51,556 bases of DNA from an uncultured OM182 clade bacterium. Lineage in GTDB: Bacteria; Pseudomonadota; Gammaproteobacteria; Pseudomonadales; Azotimanducaceae. The DNA lies in NCBI GenBank assembly GCA_905182025.1, contig CAJJAA010000050.1:1-51556 (forward strand). Direction: 5' to 3'. The notes under the pieces are model-generated. The model searched no databases and was not told the DNA's origin. It saw only the letters and a program-made list of their open reading frames with translations. Shown in pieces: positions 16,055 to 24,384 of this stretch. A program made the position numbers and the translations under genes. Every line of letters starts with the position of its first letter. Positions within the stretch are counted from its first letter, which is position 1.

Positions 16055-18205
16055 ATGGCACAACCTGCAGTACTGCGGCCAGCCGACTCAAGTAGGGTTG
16101 TTCAAGACCAGAAAACAGTCGTACTAGTTGGTCAACCTCCAGAGATCCTAAAAAACCTACTCCAAAGCGGTATCTCAACATTCGATGCTATGCTACTGAC
16201 GGACAGCAGGGAGAAGGATGGCTCACTACTAAATAACCTTGAATTCCCCTTCTATTTCTTCGTCTTCGTCGCAAAGGGTTTAGCGGAAGGTAGGAAATTG
16301 ACGCTTGTCGGCAACGAAGCGGATGTAAGCCACGCGCTTCGGTTGATGCGTCTCACGTTAATGGGTCCAACCCGTCAAAATTTGACAGATTGGGGAACAG
16401 AAGAGGGTTTAAAGGAAGAATGGCTTGCGATATCCGAGGCTCTTGCACTCAAAGACCCTGACGGCCAAACGATTCCCGTCGAAGACTTTTTCGAATTAGC
16501 CCATTTTAAAGAAGGCATCGCTCAAGTCGGAAGCATGCAAATTCAGCATCTATCCCATGATCATTATCGCTTTAGCAATGACGATGGCGTGGTTGAAGTA
16601 GAACTGGATGAACATGAAACCGTTGAACCTCCGTACAAAATATCTTCAGACTATGTACCTGGCGGACTCGTCAAACTCGGTGTTGAAGTATTAGGTGGCG
16701 CATCTGGCTTTGCTGTCGATGAGCCCTGCACAGGACTCGCGCTATGCGTAAATGGCGAATACCTTCTCATTGACTCCATTCCATTTTTAGATCAACACCT
16801 ATTTGCCAGAGGGATCTCTAAGAATCAGATATCCGCCGTATTCCTCACCCATTTGCACGATGACCACTGCGCTATGTTTCCTTTGATGAAAATGCCAAAC
16901 ATTGTTGAGGTCATCACAACACGTGAGATCTTTGAAATGGCAATGGATAAACTCGCTTGCAATCTGGGTTGGTCAATAAATGTCATCAAGGAGCATTTTA
17001 AACTCGTTGAACTGGTGCCTGGCAAAAGTCTTAACTACTATGGCCTCATTATTGATCCACATATTACTGTGCATAGCATTCCCACAATTGGCGCAACATT
17101 TCAAATCGACAAACTCGGATCCGTGCGCGATTTATGTATTGTCGGCGATAACAATGACATGGCATCGATTCGAGATCTAAATAAACAAGGCATTGTGCGA
17201 GACGAAACTCTCGACAGTCTCAAACATCTCTTTACCGACCCACATCACATTTTGATTGCAGACGGCGGCGCAGGTGCCATTCATGGTGACCCTGCTGATG
17301 CGCTTGGCTCAAAGGCAGAACGTGTTGTTTTTGTCCATGTTGAAGACCTGCCCGCTGAGTTTAGCAACACCTTTTCACTGGCAAGTTCAGGAAAACGCTA
17401 CACGATATTTGATGGTGATCAAAGCCTCTACACATCTCAGGTTAATCACTACCTTTCGCTCTGGCTCGGTAAGCAGTTCCCGAATCGATGGATGAGGAGT
17501 CTATTGGCTCAAGAAGAAATTCGTCGATACAACACCGATGATGTTGTTGTCGTACAAGACTCTGATAGTACAGGTTCTGTCTATCTGATTCTTACCGGTT
17601 ACTGCAACGTCGTTCACCACGACGGAACCTCGAGCAACACCATTGCACTGCTGCAAGCAGGCGACTTGATCGGTGAGATGGCCGTTATAACAGGTGCAGG
17701 CAGTCGAAACGCCAGTGTTGTCGCGGCAAGCCCTGTCACTATCTGCGTATTTTCAGAAGCAATATTCCAAGCATTTGTTGATACCGAGGGAATCAAAGAA
17801 GAAATCCTGCACCGCTGGAAACTTCGACCCATCGTGCATGCATTACCCCAATTTAAGGACCTCACATCTATCGTGGCTGAAAAGGTCGGAAGAATAGCCC
17901 GGCTCCAAACGATCGCTAGTGGTCAGACTTTTGAGCCTGACCCAGACACCTGGTATATCCTCAGTGAAGGTCAGCTGGAAACTAAGCAACAACACGGTTA
18001 CGAAGCCGGTTGGAGACCCTTCGCCGACGATAGACTCGAGCCGATCGTTGCAGCAAATGAATGTAGCTTTATCACGTTTTGTAGAGACGAATTTGAGCAG
18101 CTTCGTGCCGTCGCACCGCAGTTGAATTACCTGATACGCAAACAAAGGTTGCGTGATAAAGAAGCTGACCAAAGTTGGCAATTAGGTGTCGTATCTATTT
18201 ATTGA
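16055..18205 (+). CDS. Multidomain protein: degenerate MBL + MBL-fold hydrolase + cyclic-nucleotide-binding domains
   Basis: A 716-residue cytoplasmic protein. Residues about 20-190 resemble the layout of an RNase Z-like MBL half (FDAMLLTD..., RKLTLVG, then HLSHDHYRF), but HxHxDH is replaced by DSREKDG, so this half should not bind metal. Residues about 200-475 form an intact MBL domain with HLHDDH (266-271) and likely later ligands His340, Asp365, and His410 or His428. Residues about 483-575 form a CNB domain with phosphate-binding cassette GEMA...SRNASV (540-555; Arg551). Residues about 600-700 look like a second, degenerate CNB. I infer a cyclic-nucleotide-gated hydrolase or phosphodiesterase. 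The substrate is unknown. No clear ribosome-binding site precedes the ATG. Confidence 0.8.
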   Translation: MAQPAVLRPADSSRVVQDQKTVVLVGQPPEILKNLLQSGISTFDAMLLTDSREKDGSLLNNLEFPFYFFVFVAKGLAEGRKLTLVGNEADVSHALRLMRLTLMGPTRQNLTDWGTEEGLKEEWLAISEALALKDPDGQTIPVEDFFELAHFKEGIAQVGSMQIQHLSHDHYRFSNDDGVVEVELDEHETVEPPYKISSDYVPGGLVKLGVEVLGGASGFAVDEPCTGLALCVNGEYLLIDSIPFLDQHLFARGISKNQISAVFLTHLHDDHCAMFPLMKMPNIVEVITTREIFEMAMDKLACNLGWSINVIKEHFKLVELVPGKSLNYYGLIIDPHITVHSIPTIGATFQIDKLGSVRDLCIVGDNNDMASIRDLNKQGIVRDETLDSLKHLFTDPHHILIADGGAGAIHGDPADALGSKAERVVFVHVEDLPAEFSNTFSLASSGKRYTIFDGDQSLYTSQVNHYLSLWLGKQFPNRWMRSLLAQEEIRRYNTDDVVVVQDSDSTGSVYLILTGYCNVVHHDGTSSNTIALLQAGDLIGEMAVITGAGSRNASVVAASPVTICVFSEAIFQAFVDTEGIKEEILHRWKLRPIVHALPQFKDLTSIVAEKVGRIARLQTIASGQTFEPDPDTWYILSEGQLETKQQHGYEAGWRPFADDRLEPIVAANECSFITFCRDEFEQLRAVAPQLNYLIRKQRLRDKEADQSWQLGVVSIY

Positions 18206-18323
18206 CACCTAGCATTGCGCCAGCTTTTTGTTCAAATGGTGCTATTGGATCGGATCAATTAGATCGTTAATGCGGTAAATTAGCATCCGCTATCAAACCG
18301 CATCGTGACTGGATACAACCGCC

Positions 18324-19934
18324 TTACAATGGCAGGTTGCCGTCTTGCTCCAAACGCTCAATCAAGTGTTGAATTTGAGCTTGGCGATCGTCTTCGGTCC
18401 AGCCAAAGTATTCCTTCAACAACTGACTCACAGGTTCTAACAATTTATGGGTTTCCTTGGGCTCATAAACCGCCGCTCGAGTTCTACGATAAAGCACATC
18501 TTCTAAACTCAAAGCGAACTCATGTTGAACGCCCCAGTGTATTTCTCCCGTCAAGATCTTGCCATTAGTAACGATAGGATTATGACCAAGATCAAGAACA
18601 TCATTTGTTTCCGATCCGTATAACCGTACCAACCGATAAGCAATCGGTTCAGACAACTGCCAACGTTGAGCGATATCTTCAGATAGCTCGGTTAAGGAAA
18701 CAGAAAAATTTCCACCGGGCAGTGGAACTTCAGGTTCACTGTCAGGGACCGGCAGAGCAAGCTTGTTAGAAACAACGCTAAGGGTGTCCTCAGCCATTTT
18801 TCGATATCCCGTAAGCTTGCCGCCTGCGATTGTCACAAGTCCGGCCTTGCTTTGCCAAACCTCATCTTTCCTGGAAACCTCTCGAGTCGATTTACCTGAC
18901 TCGGAGATAAGGGGACGCAGGCCTGCCCAAGTTGTGAGACAGTCTTGCGCTTCAATCTTTACATCGAAGTGCACATCAACAGTCTTTACAAGATAATCGA
19001 TGTCTTGCTTGGTGACTTCAGGCCAAAACTCAGCGCCACCTTCGTGCAGATCATCTGTGGTACCTATGTAAACAACGTCTCCTTTGGGTACAACAAACAC
19101 AGGGCGACCATCATCCCCTACCATAAATATGGGTTCGGTCACCGGCAGTAGGCTGTGACGAACGACGACGTGTACACCACGGGACAGAATCATCTGCGGA
19201 GACGCATCTGATGAATCGAGCTTACATACTTGCTCCACCCATGGACCCGCGGCATTGATAACGACCTTCGCGTTAACCTCAAATCTTCGTTGCGTAACGC
19301 CGCACACAGCGCTTGCACCAACCACCTGATCGTCCGAATACAGCAGTTGGTCAACCTTTGCTTGATTCAATGCATAACTACCCGCCTGCAGACCAGCCCG
19401 AATATTAGCAAGTACCAGTCGAGCGTCATCGGTTAAATATTCGCGATAAATTACCGCATAGGGGAATCGTTGGGTGTTGAGCGTAGGTTCATAGTCACGA
19501 AGCGAGGCTCCGCTCAAAGACCTGTGACGATCAGCTTTGTCGACCTGACCGAGGTACTCATAAGCAGTAATACCGATCTGATATTTGAGCAACTCGAACC
19601 GATTAGCTGCTGGCACCATAAGCCATTTAGGCTCCGCAAGATGAGGTGCTAGCTGATTAACCCGCTTTCGTTCCCTGGCTGCTTCACGCACGACATGGAC
19701 GTGTCCCATGGCGAGATAGCGCAATCCACCATGGATAAGCTTGGTGGATTTGCTCGAGGTTCCTGAGGCGAAGTCATCTGCCTCGAGCAGCAACGCTCGC
19801 AAACCGGCCTTGGAGGCCTCACGCAGAATACCCGCACCGGTAATACCGCCACCGATAATAAGAACATCAAAATCTTGTGTTTCGAACTGATCAAGCAGCT
19901 CGCTTCGATCAACCTTATTAATAGCACTTGTCAC
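18324..19934 (-). CDS. glpD: Glycerol-3-phosphate dehydrogenase family FAD enzyme (GlpD-like)
   Basis: A membrane-associated FAD enzyme that oxidises sn-glycerol-3-phosphate to dihydroxyacetone phosphate and passes electrons to quinone. It has 536 residues. The FAD-binding motif is VLIIGGGITGAG (24-35), then SGTSSKSTKLIHGGLRYL (about 57-74), the DAO-fold CLTTWAGLRPL, and AGGKLTGYRKMAEDT (about 370). It starts with GTG, and the TAG stop of the upstream TPP-enzyme gene overlaps that GTG by one base, so translation is coupled. Pairing with a TPP decarboxylase-like enzyme is unusual; no glpF, glpK or glpR is adjacent. The substrate could be a glycerol-phosphate analogue. Confidence 0.85.
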   Translation of the reverse strand: MTSAINKVDRSELLDQFETQDFDVLIIGGGITGAGILREASKAGLRALLLEADDFASGTSSKSTKLIHGGLRYLAMGHVHVVREAARERKRVNQLAPHLAEPKWLMVPAANRFELLKYQIGITAYEYLGQVDKADRHRSLSGASLRDYEPTLNTQRFPYAVIYREYLTDDARLVLANIRAGLQAGSYALNQAKVDQLLYSDDQVVGASAVCGVTQRRFEVNAKVVINAAGPWVEQVCKLDSSDASPQMILSRGVHVVVRHSLLPVTEPIFMVGDDGRPVFVVPKGDVVYIGTTDDLHEGGAEFWPEVTKQDIDYLVKTVDVHFDVKIEAQDCLTTWAGLRPLISESGKSTREVSRKDEVWQSKAGLVTIAGGKLTGYRKMAEDTLSVVSNKLALPVPDSEPEVPLPGGNFSVSLTELSEDIAQRWQLSEPIAYRLVRLYGSETNDVLDLGHNPIVTNGKILTGEIHWGVQHEFALSLEDVLYRRTRAAVYEPKETHKLLEPVSQLLKEYFGWTEDDRQAQIQHLIERLEQDGNLPL

Positions 19935-21481
19935 TAGGGTAGTATCGCCTCTATGAGTTTTGGTCCAGTTGTTTTCATTGCCTGCAGATATTGACTGTTG
20001 AACTCTGCAATGCTCGTAGCTCTTGTCGCGCTGACGCCCATGCCTTCTGACAACTTCACGAAGTCCAAATTAGGACTACCAATATCCAGCATATCGAGGG
20101 TTTTCTTGTTCATCGATTGGGCTCCAACACGGGCCAGCTCAACCTGAAGGATCTGGTATTTCCTATTAGCAAATATCACCACACAGATGTCGAGATCTTC
20201 TCTCGCCATGGTCCACAACGATTGAATCGTGTACATCGCACCGCCGTCGCCATGTATGGCAATAACTTTTCGGTCGGGACAGGCGACTGCAGCACCAATG
20301 GCGGTTGGCAAGCCAAAACCGATTGATCCACCGGTCAACGTGATCCAGTCGTGCGGTTCAGAGGTGACGCTGCTGGCATAACAACCACCACCGGAAGTAG
20401 CGCCCTCGTCAATCACGATGGCGTCTGTGGGCATGTGTTCAGCGAATGTTTGGCCGATGGTGTACGGGTTGAGTTCGCCTTTGCCTTCGCCTTTTTTCGC
20501 AAGCTTTACATGCCGGGGTGACAAGCTATTGGCATCCAAGGCATCACTAAGTCTCTGCAATGCATTCTCAGCATCGTCGTTTACGCCGGCGAGCGTATGC
20601 AACGTGCTACCTTCAGCATAAAATTCACTGGCTTTGCCCGGATAGGCAAAGAACGCGATAGGCGCCTTTGTGCCCACCATAATCAATTGTTCAACGCCAT
20701 CAAGTTGTTCAGTCGCTTGTTCCGCAAAATAACCCAGTCTTTCGACTTCACAGCGGCCTTCACCGCGCGGTAGGCGGGTCACAAACGTATCGCAAAACAA
20801 TTGCGCACCGGTAGCTTGAGAAACCTTATCGACAATATCAATTGCGGCTTCCGTTAGCGCTAAATTACCTAATAATAAAATAGTCTTCTTGCCGTTCTTC
20901 AGCAGTGCCAACGCCTCTTGAACCGATTCGTCAGATACTAATGGTGCAGCGGGTATTGGCTGCGCGGGCAGAGGTTCACCTGATTCATCCCAGGCACAAT
21001 CGGCGGGCACAATCAGGGTCGAAATTTTCCCAGGCGCTCCATTGGCTACCACAACAGCTTCGGCAGCATCTTTAGGCAATTCGTTTGACGTTTCAGACGT
21101 CTTAACCCAATGCGAAACAGGATGGGACAAACCGATGACATCTGATGTTAAAGGTGCATCGTACTTTTTGTGATAGGTGGCATGATCACCAATTAAATTC
21201 AAAATAGGCGAATTAGCTTTCTTGGCATTGTGTAGATTCGCAGAACCATTCGAAAGACCCGGTCCGAGATGTAACAACGTACATGCAGGTTTGCCCGCCA
21301 TACGTCCGTAACCGTCAGCCGCACCGGTGCAAACACCCTCAAACAAACCAAGAATCGAGCGCATACCCGTGGTCTTACCAATGGCAGCCACCATGTGCAT
21401 CTCAGACGTACCAGGGTTCGTGAAACAAACTTCCACGCCGTTGTTTATAAGGGTTTGTAACATGCTTTCCGCGCCGTTCAT
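19934..21481 (-). CDS. Thiamine-diphosphate-dependent enzyme (acetolactate synthase / benzoylformate decarboxylase-like)
   Basis: A 515-residue three-domain TPP enzyme. The catalytic Glu that activates TPP is Glu48 in LGLFEGVCTGAADGYGRMAG. The C-terminal TPP/Mg site is HGDGGAMYTIQS ... VIFANRKYQIL (about 414-445). It is shorter than the catalytic subunit of true acetolactate synthase (about 570), and no ilvN/ilvH regulatory gene is near, so it is more likely a decarboxylase or carboligase acting on a 2-oxo acid. It is co-transcribed with the GlpD-like gene (one-base overlap). A TAACCAA inverted repeat lies 70-110 bp upstream. Confidence 0.85.
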   Translation of the reverse strand: MNGAESMLQTLINNGVEVCFTNPGTSEMHMVAAIGKTTGMRSILGLFEGVCTGAADGYGRMAGKPACTLLHLGPGLSNGSANLHNAKKANSPILNLIGDHATYHKKYDAPLTSDVIGLSHPVSHWVKTSETSNELPKDAAEAVVVANGAPGKISTLIVPADCAWDESGEPLPAQPIPAAPLVSDESVQEALALLKNGKKTILLLGNLALTEAAIDIVDKVSQATGAQLFCDTFVTRLPRGEGRCEVERLGYFAEQATEQLDGVEQLIMVGTKAPIAFFAYPGKASEFYAEGSTLHTLAGVNDDAENALQRLSDALDANSLSPRHVKLAKKGEGKGELNPYTIGQTFAEHMPTDAIVIDEGATSGGGCYASSVTSEPHDWITLTGGSIGFGLPTAIGAAVACPDRKVIAIHGDGGAMYTIQSLWTMAREDLDICVVIFANRKYQILQVELARVGAQSMNKKTLDMLDIGSPNLDFVKLSEGMGVSATRATSIAEFNSQYLQAMKTTGPKLIEAILP

Positions 21482-21551
21482 CTACTATCTCCTTAAAATG
21501 CAATGCGCGAGTATACCCAACTTCCGGCTCAATATCGTCTTTAGCTTTCAA

Positions 21552-21591
21552 TTGGTTAATTTCACTAACCAACTGTTTCAGATTAACCAAT
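21552..21591. promoter_or_regulatory. TTGGTTA-N7-TAACCAA palindrome plus third half-site
   Basis: A perfect 7-bp inverted repeat (21552-21558 / 21566-21572) is followed by a third direct half-site TAACCAA (21584-21590), 18 bp from the second. It lies upstream of the TPP-enzyme start (21481, minus) and could be an operator for that operon. The regulator is not identifiable from the window. Confidence 0.5.
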
Positions 21592-21727
21592 TTGATCAAA
21601 AATATTTTTTTAATGGCAATACCAAAATTTTTAATGCTTATTTATCAGCGAGTTAGCTATTAGCATCAAGTTGGCATGAATAGTGAATTAGGGAATGTAA
21701 GCAGAACAAAACCATCAGGAAATAAAC

Positions 21728-22123
21728 GTGAGAACCTCAAGCATAAAAGCCATCACCAAATCCGAGCTAATACAAAAAGCATCAGATGTGAAAGCAAAGA
21801 CACACGGCGAAAACCGCCGCTATTCGTCGAACTCAAATTGGATCACAACCAGCCTACTCGCTGTATTGATTCTCGGTTTCGGCATCTTGGCCGAGAAGGA
21901 TATCAGCCAAGCTGCCAGAACCTGCGCAGAGATGGATCACGCAGTCTGCGAAATTAACTCATTGATTACACAGGTCGAGTCGTTTAGCTCAGAGCTATTT
22001 AGTTCAGGTTCATATTCGTCAACAAGACATTCAAAAGGTGTTAGTAACAATCTCTTGATACAAACCGAACCGACACAAAATAATTCGCAAATTTTCCTGT
22101 CGACTAAATTTTTACTTCAATAA
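21728..22123 (+). CDS. Hypothetical single-pass membrane protein upstream of pspA
   Basis: I do not recognise a family. The 131-residue frame starts with GTG preceded by AGGA at 8 bases. Layout: a basic N-terminal stretch (residues 1-36), one transmembrane helix (WITTSLLAVLILGFGILA, about 38-55), then about 75 residues, including two Cys, rich in Ser, Thr and Asn. It ends 58 bp before pspA on the same strand, so it may be first gene of the psp operon, in a place where other bacteria carry pspF or nothing. A weak sigma-54-like TGGCATG (21672) lies upstream but its -12 part is poor. The gene could be a lineage-specific stress sensor or a spurious frame. Confidence 0.5.
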   Translation: MRTSSIKAITKSELIQKASDVKAKTHGENRRYSSNSNWITTSLLAVLILGFGILAEKDISQAARTCAEMDHAVCEINSLITQVESFSSELFSSGSYSSTRHSKGVSNNLLIQTEPTQNNSQIFLSTKFLLQ

Positions 22124-22181
22124 AAGCGAATACCAACAACGCCACTCAATCAGATTAAGAAACCAGCTAAAAGGAACTATT

Positions 22182-22877
22182 ATGAGCATATTTAATCGAA
22201 TCTCCGATATCGTAAACGCCAATATCAACACCATCCTTGAGCAGGCTGAAGACCCTGAAAAATTGGTACGACTCATCACCCAGGAAATGGAGGAGACACT
22301 TGTTGAGGTGCGATCCGCTTCGGCTCGCTACCTTGCCGATAAGAAAAACATTCAACAAACACTGACGAAGATGAAACGTGAAGTGGATAGTTGGCAATCA
22401 AAGGCAGAGGTTGCCATTAGCCGCGGCAGAGATGACCTGGCAAAAGCAGCCTTATTGGAAAAGAGTCGCTTCGATACTGCTGTAACGACAACAGAAGCTG
22501 ATTTAATCCACGTTAATACGGCTTTGCAAAAGCTCGCATCCGATGCCGGTCAATTACAAGAGAAACTTCAAACCGCTAGAACTCGACAAAAAGCGTTAAT
22601 TTTAAGAGGACAGACGGCTAAGTCTCGAATCAAGGTTAAGAGACAGATACACGATATCAACGTTGATGACGCTTTCGGTCGATTCGAATCCTACGAGCGT
22701 AAATTGGACGAGATGGAAGGTGAAATCGAATCTTACGATTTAGGCAATCAAGGACTGACTGAGCAGATACAGGAACTCGAGCAGGACGATTATCTCACTG
22801 CTGAGCTAGACGCATTGAAATCAAGAATGTCTAACATCGGCAATTCTCAAAACATCACACCAAGAGAAAATGGATAA
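22182..22877 (+). CDS. pspA: Phage shock protein A (PspA/IM30 family)
   Basis: A peripheral inner-membrane protein that oligomerises on damaged membranes to limit proton leakage. It has 231 residues, nearly all predicted helix and coiled coil. It begins MSIFNRISDIVNANIN (amphipathic membrane-binding helix) followed by LEQAEDPEKLVRLITQEME, the PspA signature. AAGGA precedes the ATG. pspC follows 23 bp downstream. pspB and the activator pspF are absent from the window, so the E. coli control scheme probably does not apply as it stands. Confidence 0.93.
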   Translation: MSIFNRISDIVNANINTILEQAEDPEKLVRLITQEMEETLVEVRSASARYLADKKNIQQTLTKMKREVDSWQSKAEVAISRGRDDLAKAALLEKSRFDTAVTTTEADLIHVNTALQKLASDAGQLQEKLQTARTRQKALILRGQTAKSRIKVKRQIHDINVDDAFGRFESYERKLDEMEGEIESYDLGNQGLTEQIQELEQDDYLTAELDALKSRMSNIGNSQNITPRENG

Positions 22878-22900
22878 CAACAGGATAAAGGGAGGACAAC

Positions 22901-23137
22901 ATGAGTTTTCGCCGAATACAAAGACAACGTTTAATGCTGGACTCAAGCAATAAGAAGTTCGGCGGGGTTTGTGCCGGTATCGGTAGGTATCTAGATATCG
23001 CGCCCTTCGTCGTTCGAATTGGCGCCATCGTCATGCTTTGCATTGCAGCACAACCAACCCTACTTGCCTATGGACTGGCGTGGGCAATACTGAGCGATGG
23101 GCCTAGCAGACGTCGATTCGATGACTCGGAATATTGA
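22901..23137 (+). CDS. pspC: PspC-domain membrane protein
   Basis: A 78-residue inner-membrane protein with a PspC domain. The family core KKFGGVCAGIGRYLDIAPFVVR (here residues about 18-39; cited in parts as GGVCAGIGRYL and PFVVRIG) is followed by one or two hydrophobic segments, and the charged C-tail SRRRFDDSEY. GGAGG lies 7 bases before the ATG. PspC proteins bind PspA or sense envelope damage with PspB. This is the short form, without the extended C-terminal domain seen in E. coli. It is co-transcribed with pspA. Confidence 0.9.
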   Translation: MSFRRIQRQRLMLDSSNKKFGGVCAGIGRYLDIAPFVVRIGAIVMLCIAAQPTLLAYGLAWAILSDGPSRRRFDDSEY

Positions 23138-23191
23138 TGTTACTGCGCAAGAGAATTGATCAACCCGAGTAAAGAGGTCAGTTTCATCACC

Positions 23192-23216
23192 GAGATCACA
23201 TTCGACATGTGATCTC
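23192..23216. promoter_or_regulatory. 10-bp perfect inverted repeat between pspC and mak
   Basis: GAGATCACAT (23192-23201), 5-base loop TCGAC, ATGTGATCTC (23207-23216). No T-run follows, so it is either a weak terminator for the psp operon or a protein-binding site for the downstream kinase gene. Confidence 0.55.
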
Positions 23217-23355
23217 CTTCGTTCAAGAGCCCAATACGGTTCTACTTTCTTTGAGTTACGCTCAGGATGCCAACTGCGGTCCAAATCACATTGATTTATG
23301 AGGCAAGCTTTGGTGATAGTATTTGCTCTTACTTAATCCAAAAGGCAATAAGTAC

Positions 23356-24306
23356 GTGCGGATAGGAATTGATCTTGGTGGCACCAAAATAGAGTTAGTC
23401 GCTCTCTCAACAGCCGGGGAAATTGTATTTCAACGGCGTGTCGACACACCTAAAGATGATTATAACGCCGTTATTGACGCGATCAGCCAGCTGGTTGAAA
23501 CCGCCAGCGATGCCCTGCATTTTCCGTCGAGCCAACCCTTAGGTATTGGCACACCCGGTGCTATTTCCCTAAAAACCGGACTAATGATGAACTGCAATAG
23601 CACGTGCCTCAACGGCCGTGCACTACAAGAAGACTTGGCCAGACGAACAACAAGACCCGTAAGGATTGCTAACGATGCCGATTGTTTTACCCTCTCCGAG
23701 TCTTGCGATGGTCATGCAACAAATGAAAGCGTGGTCTTTGGCGTCATCCTCGGTACAGGTGTCGGCGGCGGTATTGTTGTCAACAAAAGCCTACTGCAAG
23801 GTGTGAATGCAATTACCGGTGAATGGGGTCACATAGCGCTGCCTTCCGATCGACTTGATGGCTTCAAACTCAATCGCGGCAGAACCTGCTTTTGCGGTAA
23901 AGCCGATTGCGTTGAAACATGGCTAGCTGGCCCATCATTTCAACACAGCTTCCAACAACTGGCGCGAGCAAAATCCGTGGTGGGTGAAACTAAAGCCCAG
24001 CGTATCCCAACCTCACCGGCTGAAATTGTCGAAGCCGCACGTAGCGGAAATGAAATAGCGGCTGAATGTCTTGAGCAATATTGCAATCTACTCGCACTCG
24101 CCCTTTCAAGTGTCATCAATGTGCTTGATCCAGGCGTTATTGTCTTTGGCGGAGGTATGTCCAACGTTGATGAAATCTATCAACGTGTACCAAACTACCT
24201 CTCTCGCTACATTTTTGCTGACACAGTAAATACACGCTTCGTCAAAGCACGTTACGGCGATTCAAGCGGCGTACGTGGTGCCGCATGGTTATGGCCGGAT
24301 CACTAA
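23356..24306 (+). CDS. mak: ROK-family fructokinase (Mak-like)
   Basis: A cytoplasmic sugar kinase of the ROK family, with 316 residues from the GTG. It aligns with E. coli Mak from end to end: RIGIDLGGTKIE (ATP motif), IGTPGAIS, ANDADCFTLSE, GVILGTGVGGG, GEWGHIALP, the zinc motif CFCGKADCVETW (about 188-199), IVFGGGMSN and the C-terminal GDSSGVRGAAWLWP. The GTG at 23356 was chosen because the E. coli protein begins at the same residue and AAGG lies 10 bases upstream; a TTG 33 bases earlier also opens the frame. Fructose is the likely substrate, with mannose or glucose as side substrates. Confidence 0.88.
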   Translation: MRIGIDLGGTKIELVALSTAGEIVFQRRVDTPKDDYNAVIDAISQLVETASDALHFPSSQPLGIGTPGAISLKTGLMMNCNSTCLNGRALQEDLARRTTRPVRIANDADCFTLSESCDGHATNESVVFGVILGTGVGGGIVVNKSLLQGVNAITGEWGHIALPSDRLDGFKLNRGRTCFCGKADCVETWLAGPSFQHSFQQLARAKSVVGETKAQRIPTSPAEIVEAARSGNEIAAECLEQYCNLLALALSSVINVLDPGVIVFGGGMSNVDEIYQRVPNYLSRYIFADTVNTRFVKARYGDSSGVRGAAWLWPDH

Positions 24307-24326
24307 TAGCGGCCCTGACCAAAATC

Positions 24327-24375
24327 AGAACTAACAATAAGAACTAACAATAAGAACTGGCAATAAAAACTAACG
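24327..24375. repeat. 13-bp tandem repeat, 3.5 units
   Basis: AGAACTAACAATA at 24327, 24340 and (with two changes) 24353, then a partial fourth. It fills the spacer between the convergent mak and ion-channel genes. Confidence 0.9.
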
Positions 24376-24384
24376 CTTACTATT

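Noticed and set aside
19934..21481. Biosynthetic acetolactate synthase large subunit (ilvB/ilvI)
   Set aside because: It is shorter than the usual subunit, has no regulatory-subunit gene beside it and is co-transcribed with a GlpD-like gene.
21672..21690. Sigma-54 promoter upstream of the psp genes
   Set aside because: The -24 part (TGGCATG) is fair but the -12 part reads GTGAA rather than TTGCA.
23323..23355. TTG start giving a longer fructokinase
   Set aside because: The GTG at 23356 aligns with the E. coli Mak start and has a ribosome-binding site; the extension has neither.
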